From the NCBI GenBank assembly GCA_028829895.1, contig CM054178.1, positions 106,613,558-106,677,557 on the forward strand: DNA of 64,000 nt. The letters are read 5' to 3'. Origin of the DNA: Sinotaia quadrata (lineage: Eukaryota; Mollusca; Gastropoda; Architaenioglossa; Viviparidae). Each line of letters begins with the position of its first letter. Position 1 is the stretch's first letter. This document shows positions 54,201-64,000 of this stretch, piece by piece. The notes beneath the pieces were generated by a model. That model had not been told where the DNA came from and searched no databases. It saw nothing but the letters and a program-made list of their open reading frames with translations. The translations under genes were made by a program, and so were the position numbers.

Positions 54201-55639
54201 GACTGAGGACGTTAATATCATTCTTGTACTAATAAAATGTTTCCACCACGAAGCGACGTCTGATACGAAACGTAGAGGAGAATTTATTTCCGTTTTGTTT
54301 TCTTGAATGGATCTCCAGTCATGGCCTACATTACTTGCACTGAAGAGTCCTTGGCTATCCATAAATTAGCCATAGGACCACTTTACGACACGTGCATTGG
54401 ATATCTCGGAAGGGGTGACAGAAGCAGATCTTTGGCCTATAACTTGATGGTAATGGAGCGAGCGCCAAAATTTAGACAATAGGAATTTTGCCGCTAGCTA
54501 AAACCGGAATTATATATATCCTTCACATTATTACGTTGAACTGGTCAGTTGGTACCATTTCTAGCTGATTCTGATAGTGTGGCCACAGAGTAAAATAATG
54601 ATGCCAAGAGCTCCATACTGCCCTTCATTGGTTGAATGAATTCTGGTAGTTCTGACTTGGTAAGCGTTTTCTTTTGGGGGTGGGGTGGTGGTGTAACTAT
54701 TTTTAAACTGAGACATTTGAGAGGGCGACATTCGCCTTTGGTCTAATTTTTTTCTGTGATTAATCATAACGACTTTGTAATAGTAAGTACATATCTCAGT
54801 GAATGTAATTGTCTTCAAATAATGTCGACATGAGGGTACGAGATAGATAGGTAGGTAGACAGATAAATAGAGAGAAATAAGATGGATAGAATGAGGCTAT
54901 GAGATCTATTGCTGTTAAAATACTGTTATTAAAAATGGAGGTTATCAAATGCGTTAGGGTACTGATTCACACTGCTGTGTGTAATCATCAGCGAACATAA
55001 TACTTCTGGAGGTTTCCTCAGGAAGGTGCTAACAGCAAGCAGTTTGTGCCTTCGTGTTGCCATTGTTATGACCCAGAAAGTAGTGTATGCCTATTGCTGC
55101 CCTTTCGTGACCCAGGAAGCTATGTGTGTGTACTGAAGTGCGACAAAAAGAACTAGATCCTGTCCCATAAAAAGCATTATTCTTGAACTGTGTTTGGTAC
55201 GTTGGCAATGGATCGGGTGGGTGGGGGTAACTAACCGATCTGAGTATTCAATGGTTGTGAATGCAATGTTTTGAAATCAGAGAAGGATCAAGGAAAGTGT
55301 GGAAGAAATGAAAGGAAAAATCAGGATACTTTTACTTTTATACTTACCTGTTCGAAGTTTCCTCTTAAATAATGTCTTTACCTCTTTCTTAGTGTTAAAT
55401 GAATTGACTATGTAGAATCCTGATCTTCAGATTGAACAGTCACTAAAATGTGTCAGATATTTCGTTATAATATGATGAGAGTGTGCATTACTGAAATGAT
55501 TGTGTATATAAATTGATATATTGTTCAATTAGTTTACTTTAATAATATCTTTTCACACTAGAAGGAAGGAGCTAATGAATATTGTGCAAATTGTAAAGTT
55601 GGACATATACTCTCATGGGAGGAAAAGTGTGAAATAGAG

Positions 55640-55640
<1 letters not shown>
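54201..55640. other. Intergenic
   Basis: No gene recognised; a short GATAGATAGGTAGG run at 54840-54880. Confidence 0.5.
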
Positions 55641-55734
<94 letters not shown>

Positions 55735-55735
55735 G
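55641..55735 (+). repeat. (ATCT)n microsatellite
   Basis: About 95 bp of unbroken CTAT units. Confidence 0.97.
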
Positions 55736-56158
55736 CATTATCTGTAATTGTTTTTCAACAGTCATTCTTGCCTCACTGAAAATATTGGAGCTATAGATAA
55801 TAACAAACTCGAACCACTCACTCTCTGTGTTGCACAGCTGTCATCAATCACACAGATAAGAAACTATTCATTTTTGTTTGAGTCATGGCAAACAATACCA
55901 CAAGAAATTAATACATTCCTTACACTTACCTTTATCTCCACCTACCCCAACCTTTCTCACCAATCTCTCAAAAATGAACCAACGATAACGTCACGTTCAT
56001 CCCAGTCACTCTCACATCTATCTATATCTAATAGTCACACCATTAAAACGTGTACTAAGAACTGCGACGTTTTGATGGGAGATGGGCAAGATGTTAAATC
56101 TCTACCATCCCAGGCTGCCCGTAGCCTTAGATGAATCCCCAAAACACACCATCTTGCG
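55736..56158. other. Intergenic, 128-codon open frame of doubtful meaning
   Basis: The plus-strand frame 55748-56134 is Ser/Thr-rich and its tail includes GATGGGCAAGATGTTAA, a segment also found at about 41168-41190 with the same upstream GGGA. That shared piece marks a dispersed repeat, not a gene. Confidence 0.4.
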
Positions 56159-56312
56159 GGCCATACATATTAGAAAGATGGGTGATAGATAACGTAGAAT
56201 AGAAGAGTGATAGTTCTAGAATATAGCTCTTGATGGCCATACATATTAGAAAGACGGGTGATAGATAATTTAGAATAGAAGAGTGATAGTTCTAGAAGAT
56301 AGCTCTTGATCC
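56159..56312 (+). repeat. Tandem duplication, 76 bp, 2 copies
   Basis: GGCCATACATATTAGAAAGA at 56159 and 56235, each ending TATAGCTCTTGAT (AGATAGCTCTTGAT in the second); few differences. Confidence 0.92.
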
Positions 56313-56760
56313 ATACAGCCAGGATAGTCGGTAGATACAGGTGACAGACTACAACATATAACATGCAAGTGAATCACATTGGTAATTTTGTTCTGGTGTT
56401 GTTTCATTTGCCACTTACTTGTAAACCCACCTTTAGACTTCTTAGTATGCACTTTGCCGACCTACCTTTCTACTGTTGTCCCAATTCGTCCTCAGTAAGA
56501 GAAAAGCAAGTATTTCAAGTAGTGTATGATGACTGTAAAGAGCAGGCATTTTGAATGTATTTATTCATGCACCCGGAAAACACTAGTATATACTTACAGT
56601 GCTATATCCTACAACAAAACAATTAACACTGAAGTATTGTTTTACTATAAACATTAGACTCAGTTTATATGAATGACTGTTCTTTGCTAACTTTCTGGTG
56701 GGCTGCTTGACTTCATAATATTGAATGAAGTCCTCTATAATCTCTGTGGCCTTTAACAAT

Positions 56761-56970
56761 TTCTGCTTATAAGGCGCATTTATTTTCCATTCAATTTCTG
56801 CTTATAAAGCGCATTTATTTTCCATTCAATTTCTGCTTATAAAGTGCATTTATTTTCCATTCAATCTCTGCTTATAAAGCGCATTTATTTTCCATTCAAT
56901 TTCTGCTTATAAAGCACATTTATTTTCCATTCAATTTCTGCTTATAAGGCGCATTTATTTTCCATTCTTT
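56761..56970 (+). repeat. Tandem repeat, 35 bp, 6 copies
   Basis: Unit TTCTGCTTATAAAGCGCATT then TATTTTCCATTCAAT; starts every 35 bp from 56761 to 56936. Confidence 0.95.
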
Positions 56971-58439
56971 CATTCCAGTTAGAGGAGAAATTACAAAGTT
57001 AAGTGTTGTTTGTTTTTATGTCTGTAAACTGTGTGAGCTAAGTGAAATACTTCCGTGCTGCATAGATATTGTTGAAGTTGTTATTCCTGTTAGGTACATG
57101 AATTTATTTGTGTTACCACACTTTTCCAAAGACAATGACTGTTGTATTACATGAATGCTTACTTATAGAATTACAGATAGTAAAAACGTTTACAACGCAT
57201 AAACTATCTAGAAAAATCGAAAACGAAATACCACTCAAAATAAAAACAAACAAATAAACAACAAAACAAATGAAGCAAGGAAAAACTTAGGCTTCATTTG
57301 ATAGTTTTAATAGTTATTGCTGTGTGAAAGAAAAATGGACAGGAAACTTTATTTTATATTGTTGCTATGATTACTTAGTTTAGAAGTATGACAATTTTGA
57401 GTGGCACACATGATTCTAGAAAACAAGACACATCAAATTAGTTGAATCTTCATTCAAGCTAGATCGCAGGAAAAGAGCAAAAATTCCATTACTCTAGTTT
57501 ATATGCAGTATATAAAGATTAATAAAACAAAATAACTCAGCTTTCCATATTCTTCCACTGCATGCAAGGTACCGGCACAAAATGGTACAAAACAACAGTA
57601 CAACGATAAATACATGCTGTCAACTGTTTCGCCAATATATCTTATGAGCAATACATTCAAGTTGAATAAAGAAAGTTAATTCAAACGATTTTAGTTGTTG
57701 ACTGAAAGAACTACTCGAGTTAGAACAGTGCAAGAAGGCAAACTGATTGATATAAGACTTTATATTTATAGTACATACACTATGTAGAGCAAAAAGAATA
57801 CAGTTGTTAAGCAACTAGACAATATATTTGATCTGTTCAAATATCACATATAATAAAAATGAATATATACCATGTATTTATATCATTGATTGGCTACCAA
57901 AAAAATTACAATACATTTTATTTTCTAAAATTAAATAATGGACATTTCGTTCAGCTAATGATTGCAGATGAGATAGGCACGTACGATTTACTTCCCCTGA
58001 ATTAGATTCTTAAGGAAAAGTACCTCATCCTCTGCACAAACTGAAATGACATTTTGCTGAGTTTCATTAATTCATTATCATTTTAAATAAATATAAAAAC
58101 AGTAATGCGTGAAAATGTTCCGTTTAAAATCACCGTCACACTGATCTGCACGTCGAATAGATTAGTGCCACAAGGTATCAATGACAGTAGCTAAAGATAT
58201 CAGTTTCATTTCACCAAACCAGGAAAAACTTTCCCTTTTCTTGCTGTCCTTTTGATGAAACCGGCATGGTTGTCGGTATAGTGGTATGTGATATTAACTC
58301 TGAGGAACAAAGGGAAAGTGTCGATCAATTAAATCAAATTTGTTAATTTCTGATATTTTTTCTTTCCTTTTTATTTTTTACACAGTCATACCGCCGGCAG
58401 CAGTAAACCATTCCTATGTAGGCATATTCGCACGCGGAC
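56971..58439. other. Intergenic
   Basis: AT-rich, nothing recognised. Confidence 0.5.
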
Positions 58440-58860
58440 AAACTCACGCAAACATGACAACACATACACACATACAAACAAAAACAGACACATGCATAAA
58501 TGCAAACACTCGCACAAATACACCTCTTACATTTAAACTCACAGACGCCCACGCATATATGCAAAGACACACGCATACATGCAATCGTGCACATGCAGAT
58601 GCATACATATACCAATACATACTCATACATTTATACGCACACAGACATACGCATACACGCGAACACACACCGAAACACTCATACATGCAAACTTGCACAG
58701 ACACACACTCATGCATGCAAACACAGAAACATACTAATGCGTACAAACACTCATACATGCAAACACAGACATATACACTTACACATGCAAGCATACAATA
58801 TATTTGCAAACGCACCGACATACTCAAAAATGCAAATATACTCTTACATGCATACACATA
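58440..58860 (+). repeat. Degenerate CA-rich repeat region
   Basis: Loosely repeated CACACATACATGCAAACAC blocks over more than 400 bp. It creates open frames on both strands (a 200-codon one on plus, 137 on minus) made almost only of His, Thr, Cys, Val and Tyr. Confidence 0.9.
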
Positions 58861-59319
58861 TCAGTTTCTAATTAAATTATGTTTTTTGATGCATAGTAAT
58901 ATCCTTCCGATCAAAAGTATATGCACAAAATGTACAGCATGATACTGAAAATAGAAGAAATTCTTTTTATATTGAGCAGTTGTCGCCCCCTCTCAGTTAA
59001 ATAAATGAAGTGCTTACTTCACTGAGTACTTGAATCACATTTATCAGCTCTGACAATGTCGCTTATGATGACTGAGGTCAGTAGAGTCACAACTACACAG
59101 GCATTGCGAATCTGTAAAAGAAAAGGTGCCTCTATTTAAATAATGCTCTTAGAGACACAAACACACACATTTACACTCTTACACACATTCCCACACACAC
59201 GCAACCACACCCATACTCATAGATATCAGTAAATGTGAACAAACCATTTTACGAACCATAGCCATACTAAAAGTGGCATTCTTCTAAAGCAAAAACAAAT
59301 TCCTAACTTTTACTCAAGA
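58861..59319. other. Intergenic
   Basis: Minus-strand 59112-59020 reads as an acceptor followed by a hydrophobic stretch, but the frame closes before a usable donor. Short CA run at 59157-59200. Confidence 0.45.
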
Positions 59320-59705
59320 CCTCAGTACATTTACAGCTGAGGTGAAAGAAACATCTCAATGTTGACAGATGAGTTAAGTAAATTCAACTCAGGCGAAAAA
59401 ACAAAAGTCGTAATTTTAACTGATGACATCAGTATATTTATACCGAAGTATAAAGAAATGTCTACTTTTGACTGACGACCTCAGTATATTTACACAGAGG
59501 TAAATCAAAAATCTTAATTTTGAATAATCACCTCGTATATTTACGACTGAGGTACAAGTCTTAATTTTGACTGATGACTTCAATATTTTTACGACTGAGG
59601 TGAAACAAAAGTCTTAATTTTGACTGATGACCTCAGTATGTTTACGATTGACGTAAAACAAAATTTTAATTTTGACTGATGACATCATCATAATTACGAC
59701 TGAAT
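59320..59705 (+). repeat. Tandem repeat, about 55 bp, about 7 diverged copies
   Basis: Unit based on TGACTGATGACCTCAGTATA then TTTACGACTGAGGTGAAACAAAAGTCTTAATTT. Confidence 0.9.
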
Positions 59706-59734
59706 TTGCAGCAATGAGACGAAAGCTCTGAACT

Positions 59735-59833
59735 TACTTGTCAAGAATACCACTAATGTGGTGACACTTGTCAAGAATACCACTAATGTGGTGACACTTG
59801 TCAGGAATACCACTAATGTGGTGACACTTGTCG
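59735..59833 (+). repeat. Tandem repeat, 30 bp, 3 copies
   Basis: Unit ACTTGTCAAGAATACCACTA then ATGTGGTGAC. Each unit holds the self-complementary CCACTAATGTGG. Confidence 0.95.
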
Positions 59834-60597
59834 AAAGTCTGAGTCACAAATCCGTGCAGTGCGCAGGTAACACTTTTTCTGGGAATCATGGCCATACCCC
59901 AACCCCTATGCATCAGTTTGCTAATTTAAAATAAAGTATTTATATTGATTTATTGGTTGCCAGACAGACGATATTTTGGGAACAGAGATTTTCTCCCATC
60001 CTTGACCCTTTGATGGTTCTATTGCTTATCTCTGATGAGCAATGAAAAATAATACAAATTATTCATTTGGTTATATGTAATCGAATAAAACACTTACTAA
60101 ACAATCTAAAGACAAAATCAACTTTTCATCAGACTAAGTATTAACATTTCAATATTGAAATCTTGCATCCATAACGTGATCGAGAGTTGCGTACCCTAAT
60201 CCGTATTAATTCAACAGTAACATTAACGTTCAAGGCGGAAGTAGATGTCGCTCTGTCTGAGAACCGTTCACTGCGCATATCGGTGTGGAAAACAAACAAG
60301 TTTTAATTCTTCGATAGCGACAGTTTAACGTATGGAGAATTAAAAATAAGTATGTAATAGTTACACATGGAGAATTAAAATTAAGTAAGTATGTAATAGT
60401 TACGTATGCGCTTTTAATGGACCATGAATCTAGAGATACAAGTGATTTTGATAATGAGTGTGAATTCTGTACTTCATGCTGAAATCCAGGATATCGGTAA
60501 ATAAATATTTCTAAATATAGAACTTTAAAAATCTAGTATAATCCATTTACTCATGCCACTTTCTTATTATCAGTTTGTTTAGTTCCCTACATACGTC

Positions 60598-61143
60598 AGA
60601 AATATTTTCACTCACCACCACTTAACAGTAATATTTTCACTCACCACCACTTAGAAGTAACATTTTCACACACCACCACTTAACAGTAATATTTTCACTC
60701 ACCACCACTTAACAGTAATATTTTCACTCACTACCACTTAACAGTAACAGTTTCACTCATCACCACTTAACAGTAATATTTTCACTCACCTCCACTTAGC
60801 AGTAACAGTTTCACTCATCACCACTTAACAGTAACATTTTCACTAACTACCACTTAACAGTAATATTTTCACTCACCACCACTTAGCAGTAACAGTTTAA
60901 CTCACCACCACTTAAAATTAATATTGTCACTCACCACCACTTAACACTAGCATTTTTACTCACCACCACTTAACAGTAATATTTTCACTAACCGTCATTT
61001 AACAGTAATATATTCACTCACCACCATTTAACAGTAATATTTCACTCACCACCACTTAGCAGTAATAGTTTCACTCACCACCTACTTTGTAGTAATATTT
61101 TCACTCACCACTTACTTCGTAGTAATATTTTCACTCACCACCA
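60598..61143 (+). repeat. Minisatellite, 28-29 bp, about 19 copies
   Basis: Unit AATATTTTCACTCACCACCA then CTTAACAGT; variants ACAGTTTCACTCATCACC recur in several copies. Confidence 0.95.
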
Positions 61144-62100
61144 TTAATCCATAGTGTTTTATTCCGGCAAAGTCATATTTTGATCCATTACTTCTAGATA
61201 CCGAGATCACGTGGAGTCTGTCAAAGAGATTATTTGCATTTTAAAAGATGCATTCCTGATAAAGGATCTAACATTGATATGAACCATGCTTTGTTGAATC
61301 AGTTAATAACTGTCCTTTGCAGACATCTGTTTCAGGAGCTAATACATTATTTATCTTTAGCTCTTATTTTATATATTATTATTATTATATATATATATAT
61401 ATATTATATGAATGGTGAGAGAAAGCTGCGGAAATCTCCTGAGATTCTAAATTAATCGACTATCCAAGTCATTAGATAGGTGAAGAAATATTTTTACAAA
61501 CATAACTATGTTCATATTTAAATATTAATATTTATATAAATGTTTTAATTTACTATTTTTATAATAACGATTACAAATATTAGATAGAAACTATTTAATA
61601 AATAAAACTATAATTTAATTTAATGAAACCTCTTTGAGTGTATTTTAATAGTGTTCAAGAAAATATTTGTACATATTAGACCGTTGTTTATCTGCCCTTC
61701 TTTCAAATATTTGGATTTAGTAATAATCTAAGGATATGCTGCTTAAAGCGAACATCTGCATGGAAATTACTCTTCAGAGAAAGTAGCTAAATAGCATAAA
61801 AATATAAATTTGTAACATGGCAAATGTTTATAATTAATTTAGTCTGTACAGTTATGTCATCTCTCTCTTTCTCTTCCTTTCTTGGATGAGCAATCTAGTC
61901 TCACGAGCTCTTGTCATTAGTAACAAAACAGTAACAAAACTAACAAAAACTCAGTAGTGGCCAGACTTGCTTCAAAACTGTACACATTTTACCATTTGCA
62001 CTTACTGTCGTCTGTTTAAAAATGCGCCAGCACCATGTGAATTATTTGGCGGGACTGTGTTCTTTGTACTAAGCATGCAGCACGTTTACACATTGTTTAT
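61144..62100. other. Intergenic
   Basis: AT-rich, with a (TA)n run at about 61375-61410. No coding recognised. Confidence 0.5.
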
Positions 62101-62258
62101 GTCAGAGAACGAATGACTCGTTTTGAAAACAAAGATATGATGCAATATGTCTACCCAATGTTTACGTCATGCAATATGTCTACCCAATGTTTACGTCATG
62201 CAATATGTCTACCCAATGTTTACGTCAGAGAACGAATGACTCGTTTTGAAAACAAAGG
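62101..62258 (+). repeat. Nested repeat: 3 x 29 bp inside a 36-bp direct duplicate
   Basis: GTCAGAGAACGAATGACTCG...AACAAAG occurs at 62101 and again at 62224, and between the two lie three copies of TGCAATATGTCTACCCAATG plus TTTACGTCA. Confidence 0.93.
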
Positions 62259-62267
62259 TAGAACAGA

Positions 62268-62837
62268 TTACATATCGGATTTTAACAGTTGCCACATTAA
62301 GCTATAGTTTTGATGAGGGTAACCTTTTAAAAAAGTATTCATGAAAAAAGTGAATGATCTTACATTTTTTGAAGGTATAGCGGAAGCTAAAAGACTATAA
62401 GCGGGGTCTGCACTTGCATCTTTTGAGCATGCACACATCGAATTATAAGTTCTTGTCACGAGTGATGCACTCAGTGTAAACTTGTTTTTCTCAGACGTTG
62501 CGAGAGCTGACAATGACGTCATTTGAACAAAGAGTGGAACATTAAGTTTTGTTTTCAACCTGATAAGCGAGCGACAGAAACATCTGCAATTCTTGTTACA
62601 ATTGACAGAGGTGATTTTATGACAGTGGAAAATAAACACTTTTCTAGAGGTTATCAACGGCTTCGAGAGAGAGACTTTTCGCTCATCAATCAACAACAAA
62701 GCGGTCGCCCGACAACAAATTGCTGAAGAGACATTTCTTTCATCTGGTTCAATTCCGGCCCATCTGAAAGGAGGATGTGGCCATCTGTGCATGATTGAGC
62801 GCCCGGATTGTTTCACCCATGCGCACTCAAGGATCAA
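62268..62837 (-). CDS. Unassigned 189-codon open frame
   Basis: Longest non-repetitive frame outside gag-pol. Ser-, Lys- and Cys-rich without a signal peptide, membrane segment or family motif that I recognise. No introns or neighbours support it. The plus strand over the same stretch also has a 67-codon frame, so chance or a decayed element is quite possible. Confidence 0.2.
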   Translation of the reverse strand: MILECAWVKQSGRSIMHRWPHPPFRWAGIEPDERNVSSAICCRATALLLIDERKVSLSKPLITSRKVFIFHCHKITSVNCNKNCRCFCRSLIRLKTKLNVPLFVQMTSLSALATSEKNKFTLSASLVTRTYNSMCACSKDASADPAYSLLASAIPSKNVRSFTFFMNTFLKGYPHQNYSLMWQLLKSDM

Positions 62838-62997
62838 ATAGAGAATTACATTTCAACTCTTGTTCAAGCTAGCTATATCGGATCATGCAATTTGAACAGA
62901 AATTTTATTAGTTGATGAAATTTGGGGCGAATGGATGATAAAAGAAAAGAATCGTCACTAATGTCAAATTTGGTGTACTGTTCAAAATGATACGTGC

Positions 62998-63105
62998 GTG
63001 GAATTATGCTGATTGATGTGTGAGGGATTATGCTGAGTGATGTGTGAAGGATTATGCCGATTGATGTGTGAGGGATTATGCTGATTGATGTGTGAGGGAT
63101 TATGG
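62998..63105 (+). repeat. Tandem repeat, 24 bp, 4 to 5 copies
   Basis: Unit GATTATGCTGATTGATGTGT then GAGG. A period of eight codons explains the repetitive minus-strand frame (SISIIPHT). Confidence 0.93.
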
Positions 63106-63725
63106 TAGTTGCACTTTTGTTTACGGATGGAGTTTTGAGATTTCCTTCAGCATACGACACATACATTTTAAATGGGCGAGAGACGCAATCCTCCGTAAAG
63201 ATCAGAGAAAGATGGTTCTGTCGTCAAGACAACACAGACTATCATTGATTGCTCTCTTTATGTCCGGCACTTTATATTGACAGAAACAATCCCTTTGTAC
63301 AATCTAGTTGAATTGAACATTGATGGCGCAATCGTTGTTTATGAGTTAGTAGGATGTAGGTCGCTCCGAAAGTGAAGGAAAGGCCATTAACCGGATACGA
63401 GGCACCCATTTTTGGTCACTTGCGTTCCGTATTATGACGCAGTGTTAATCCGCTAGCTGAACCAGAGTCCATTCATGTATACTCGTCAATGAATTAAATT
63501 CCTTAGAGTCGGCTTCGCCCCTTCCCCCTCCCCCCGACGGAGGGCGGTTGAGGGTGTGCGCCAAATAGGTGCTACCTGTTTCAGCCCCTTCCACCAGGCC
63601 CTCCACCTCAGACGCACCTCGAGACTGTGGAGAACATCGTTCTTGAGAAGATGAAAGGTCTCTTGCGGCTTCTGGGGTGAGTGTGAGTGGAAAAACATTA
63701 AATTTCTTAGACGCACACACTTCAC
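63106..63725. other. Intergenic or intron, GC-rich patch
   Basis: 63500-63670 is markedly richer in G+C (runs such as CCCCTTCCCCCTCCCCCCG). Open frames on the minus strand there follow from the composition. Confidence 0.4.
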
Positions 63726-63883
63726 CGCACCCACAACCAAGGTCAGATTACCGCTTCCATTTTGATCGCACATGAATATTACGATAGTGTCTGTCTCTGG
63801 AACCATCACAAGTAATGGAAAATCTTCTGAGGATGATGCCCAGAGTTCTTGTCCGATGTTGGGTTGACCGTAACGGAAGATAA
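63726..63883 (-). CDS. Possible internal exon of an unidentified gene
   Basis: On the minus strand ATGCTGCAG precedes 158 open nucleotides that end at GTGCG|GTGAAG. The translation includes RYGQPNIGQELWASSSEDFP, then a hydrophobic LLVMVPETDTIVIFMC and NLTLVVG, which looks like folded protein. The frame is closed by a stop just upstream of the acceptor, as expected for an exon. The acceptor lacks a clear pyrimidine tract and no partner exon was found. Family unknown. Confidence 0.25.
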
Positions 63884-64000
63884 CTGCAGCATGACGTCAT
63901 GACTGTTAGAGCAGAATAGACTACTGCAGATCTTCAGAAGACTTCAAATCAAAATTTAAGAATTTGAAAAATTAGCAAAATTAATTAATATTAATTTAAT

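Noticed and set aside
58340..58942. 200-codon plus-strand frame and overlapping minus-strand frames
   Set aside because: Created by the CA-rich repeat; composition is almost only His, Thr, Cys, Val and Tyr on either strand.
59020..59112. Hydrophobic signal-like stretch after a good acceptor (minus strand)
   Set aside because: The frame hits a stop before the only strong donor (GAA|GTAAGC), and the nearby ATG frame closes after three codons. At best an untranslated exon.
60598..61143. CRISPR-like 28-29 bp repeats
   Set aside because: Units are contiguous without spacers.

Overview
The window is nuclear DNA of an invertebrate animal. It is AT-rich, has spliced genes with GT-AG introns, contains eukaryotic transposons, and is crowded with micro- and minisatellites. 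A mollusc fits this repeat style, but nothing here proves the phylum. No rRNA, tRNA, CRISPR array or bacterial operon was seen.

From about 26.8 kb down to 3.4 kb (minus strand) lies one host gene that can be joined exon by exon. A noncoding first exon near 26.8 kb is followed by seven coding exons (25316-25541, 21202-21335, 18392-18486, 16356-16512, 15194-15388, 13870-13965, 3389-3536). Their splice phases agree throughout. They encode a signal peptide, a Reeler domain, a Thr/Pro-rich linker and a DOMON domain, as in ferric-chelate reductase 1 (FRRS1/SDR2) proteins. The cytochrome b561 part expected in that family was not found and probably lies beyond position 1.

Intron 6 of this gene carries a complete, apparently young LTR retrotransposon (5045-13384, minus strand). 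It has two 1,548-bp LTRs that look identical, a 5-bp target duplication (CTCAC), a polypurine tract, and one uninterrupted 1,466-codon gag-pol frame. By motif it is Ty3/gypsy, but its pol order is protease, integrase, reverse transcriptase, RNase H. That is the Ty1/copia order, known within Ty3/gypsy only from the Gmr1-type group. A decayed relative with the same order sits at about 26930-27580. This is the most interesting system in the window.

Intron 1 carries a hAT transposon with a broken transposase (22087-24476, 8-bp palindromic target duplication). It also carries a 39-bp minisatellite whose unit is a copy of the exon-1 5' splice site, giving a ladder of about a dozen decoy donors next to the real one.

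From 27.6 kb to 64 kb no gene is recognised with confidence. The space holds two dispersed interspersed-repeat families, more than twenty tandem arrays (unit 24-76 bp), many di- and tetranucleotide runs, one possible promoter plus 5' exon near 39.6-39.9 kb, one possible exon near 63.8 kb and one unassigned 189-codon frame. All family assignments were made by eye from motifs, and all splice sites are predictions.
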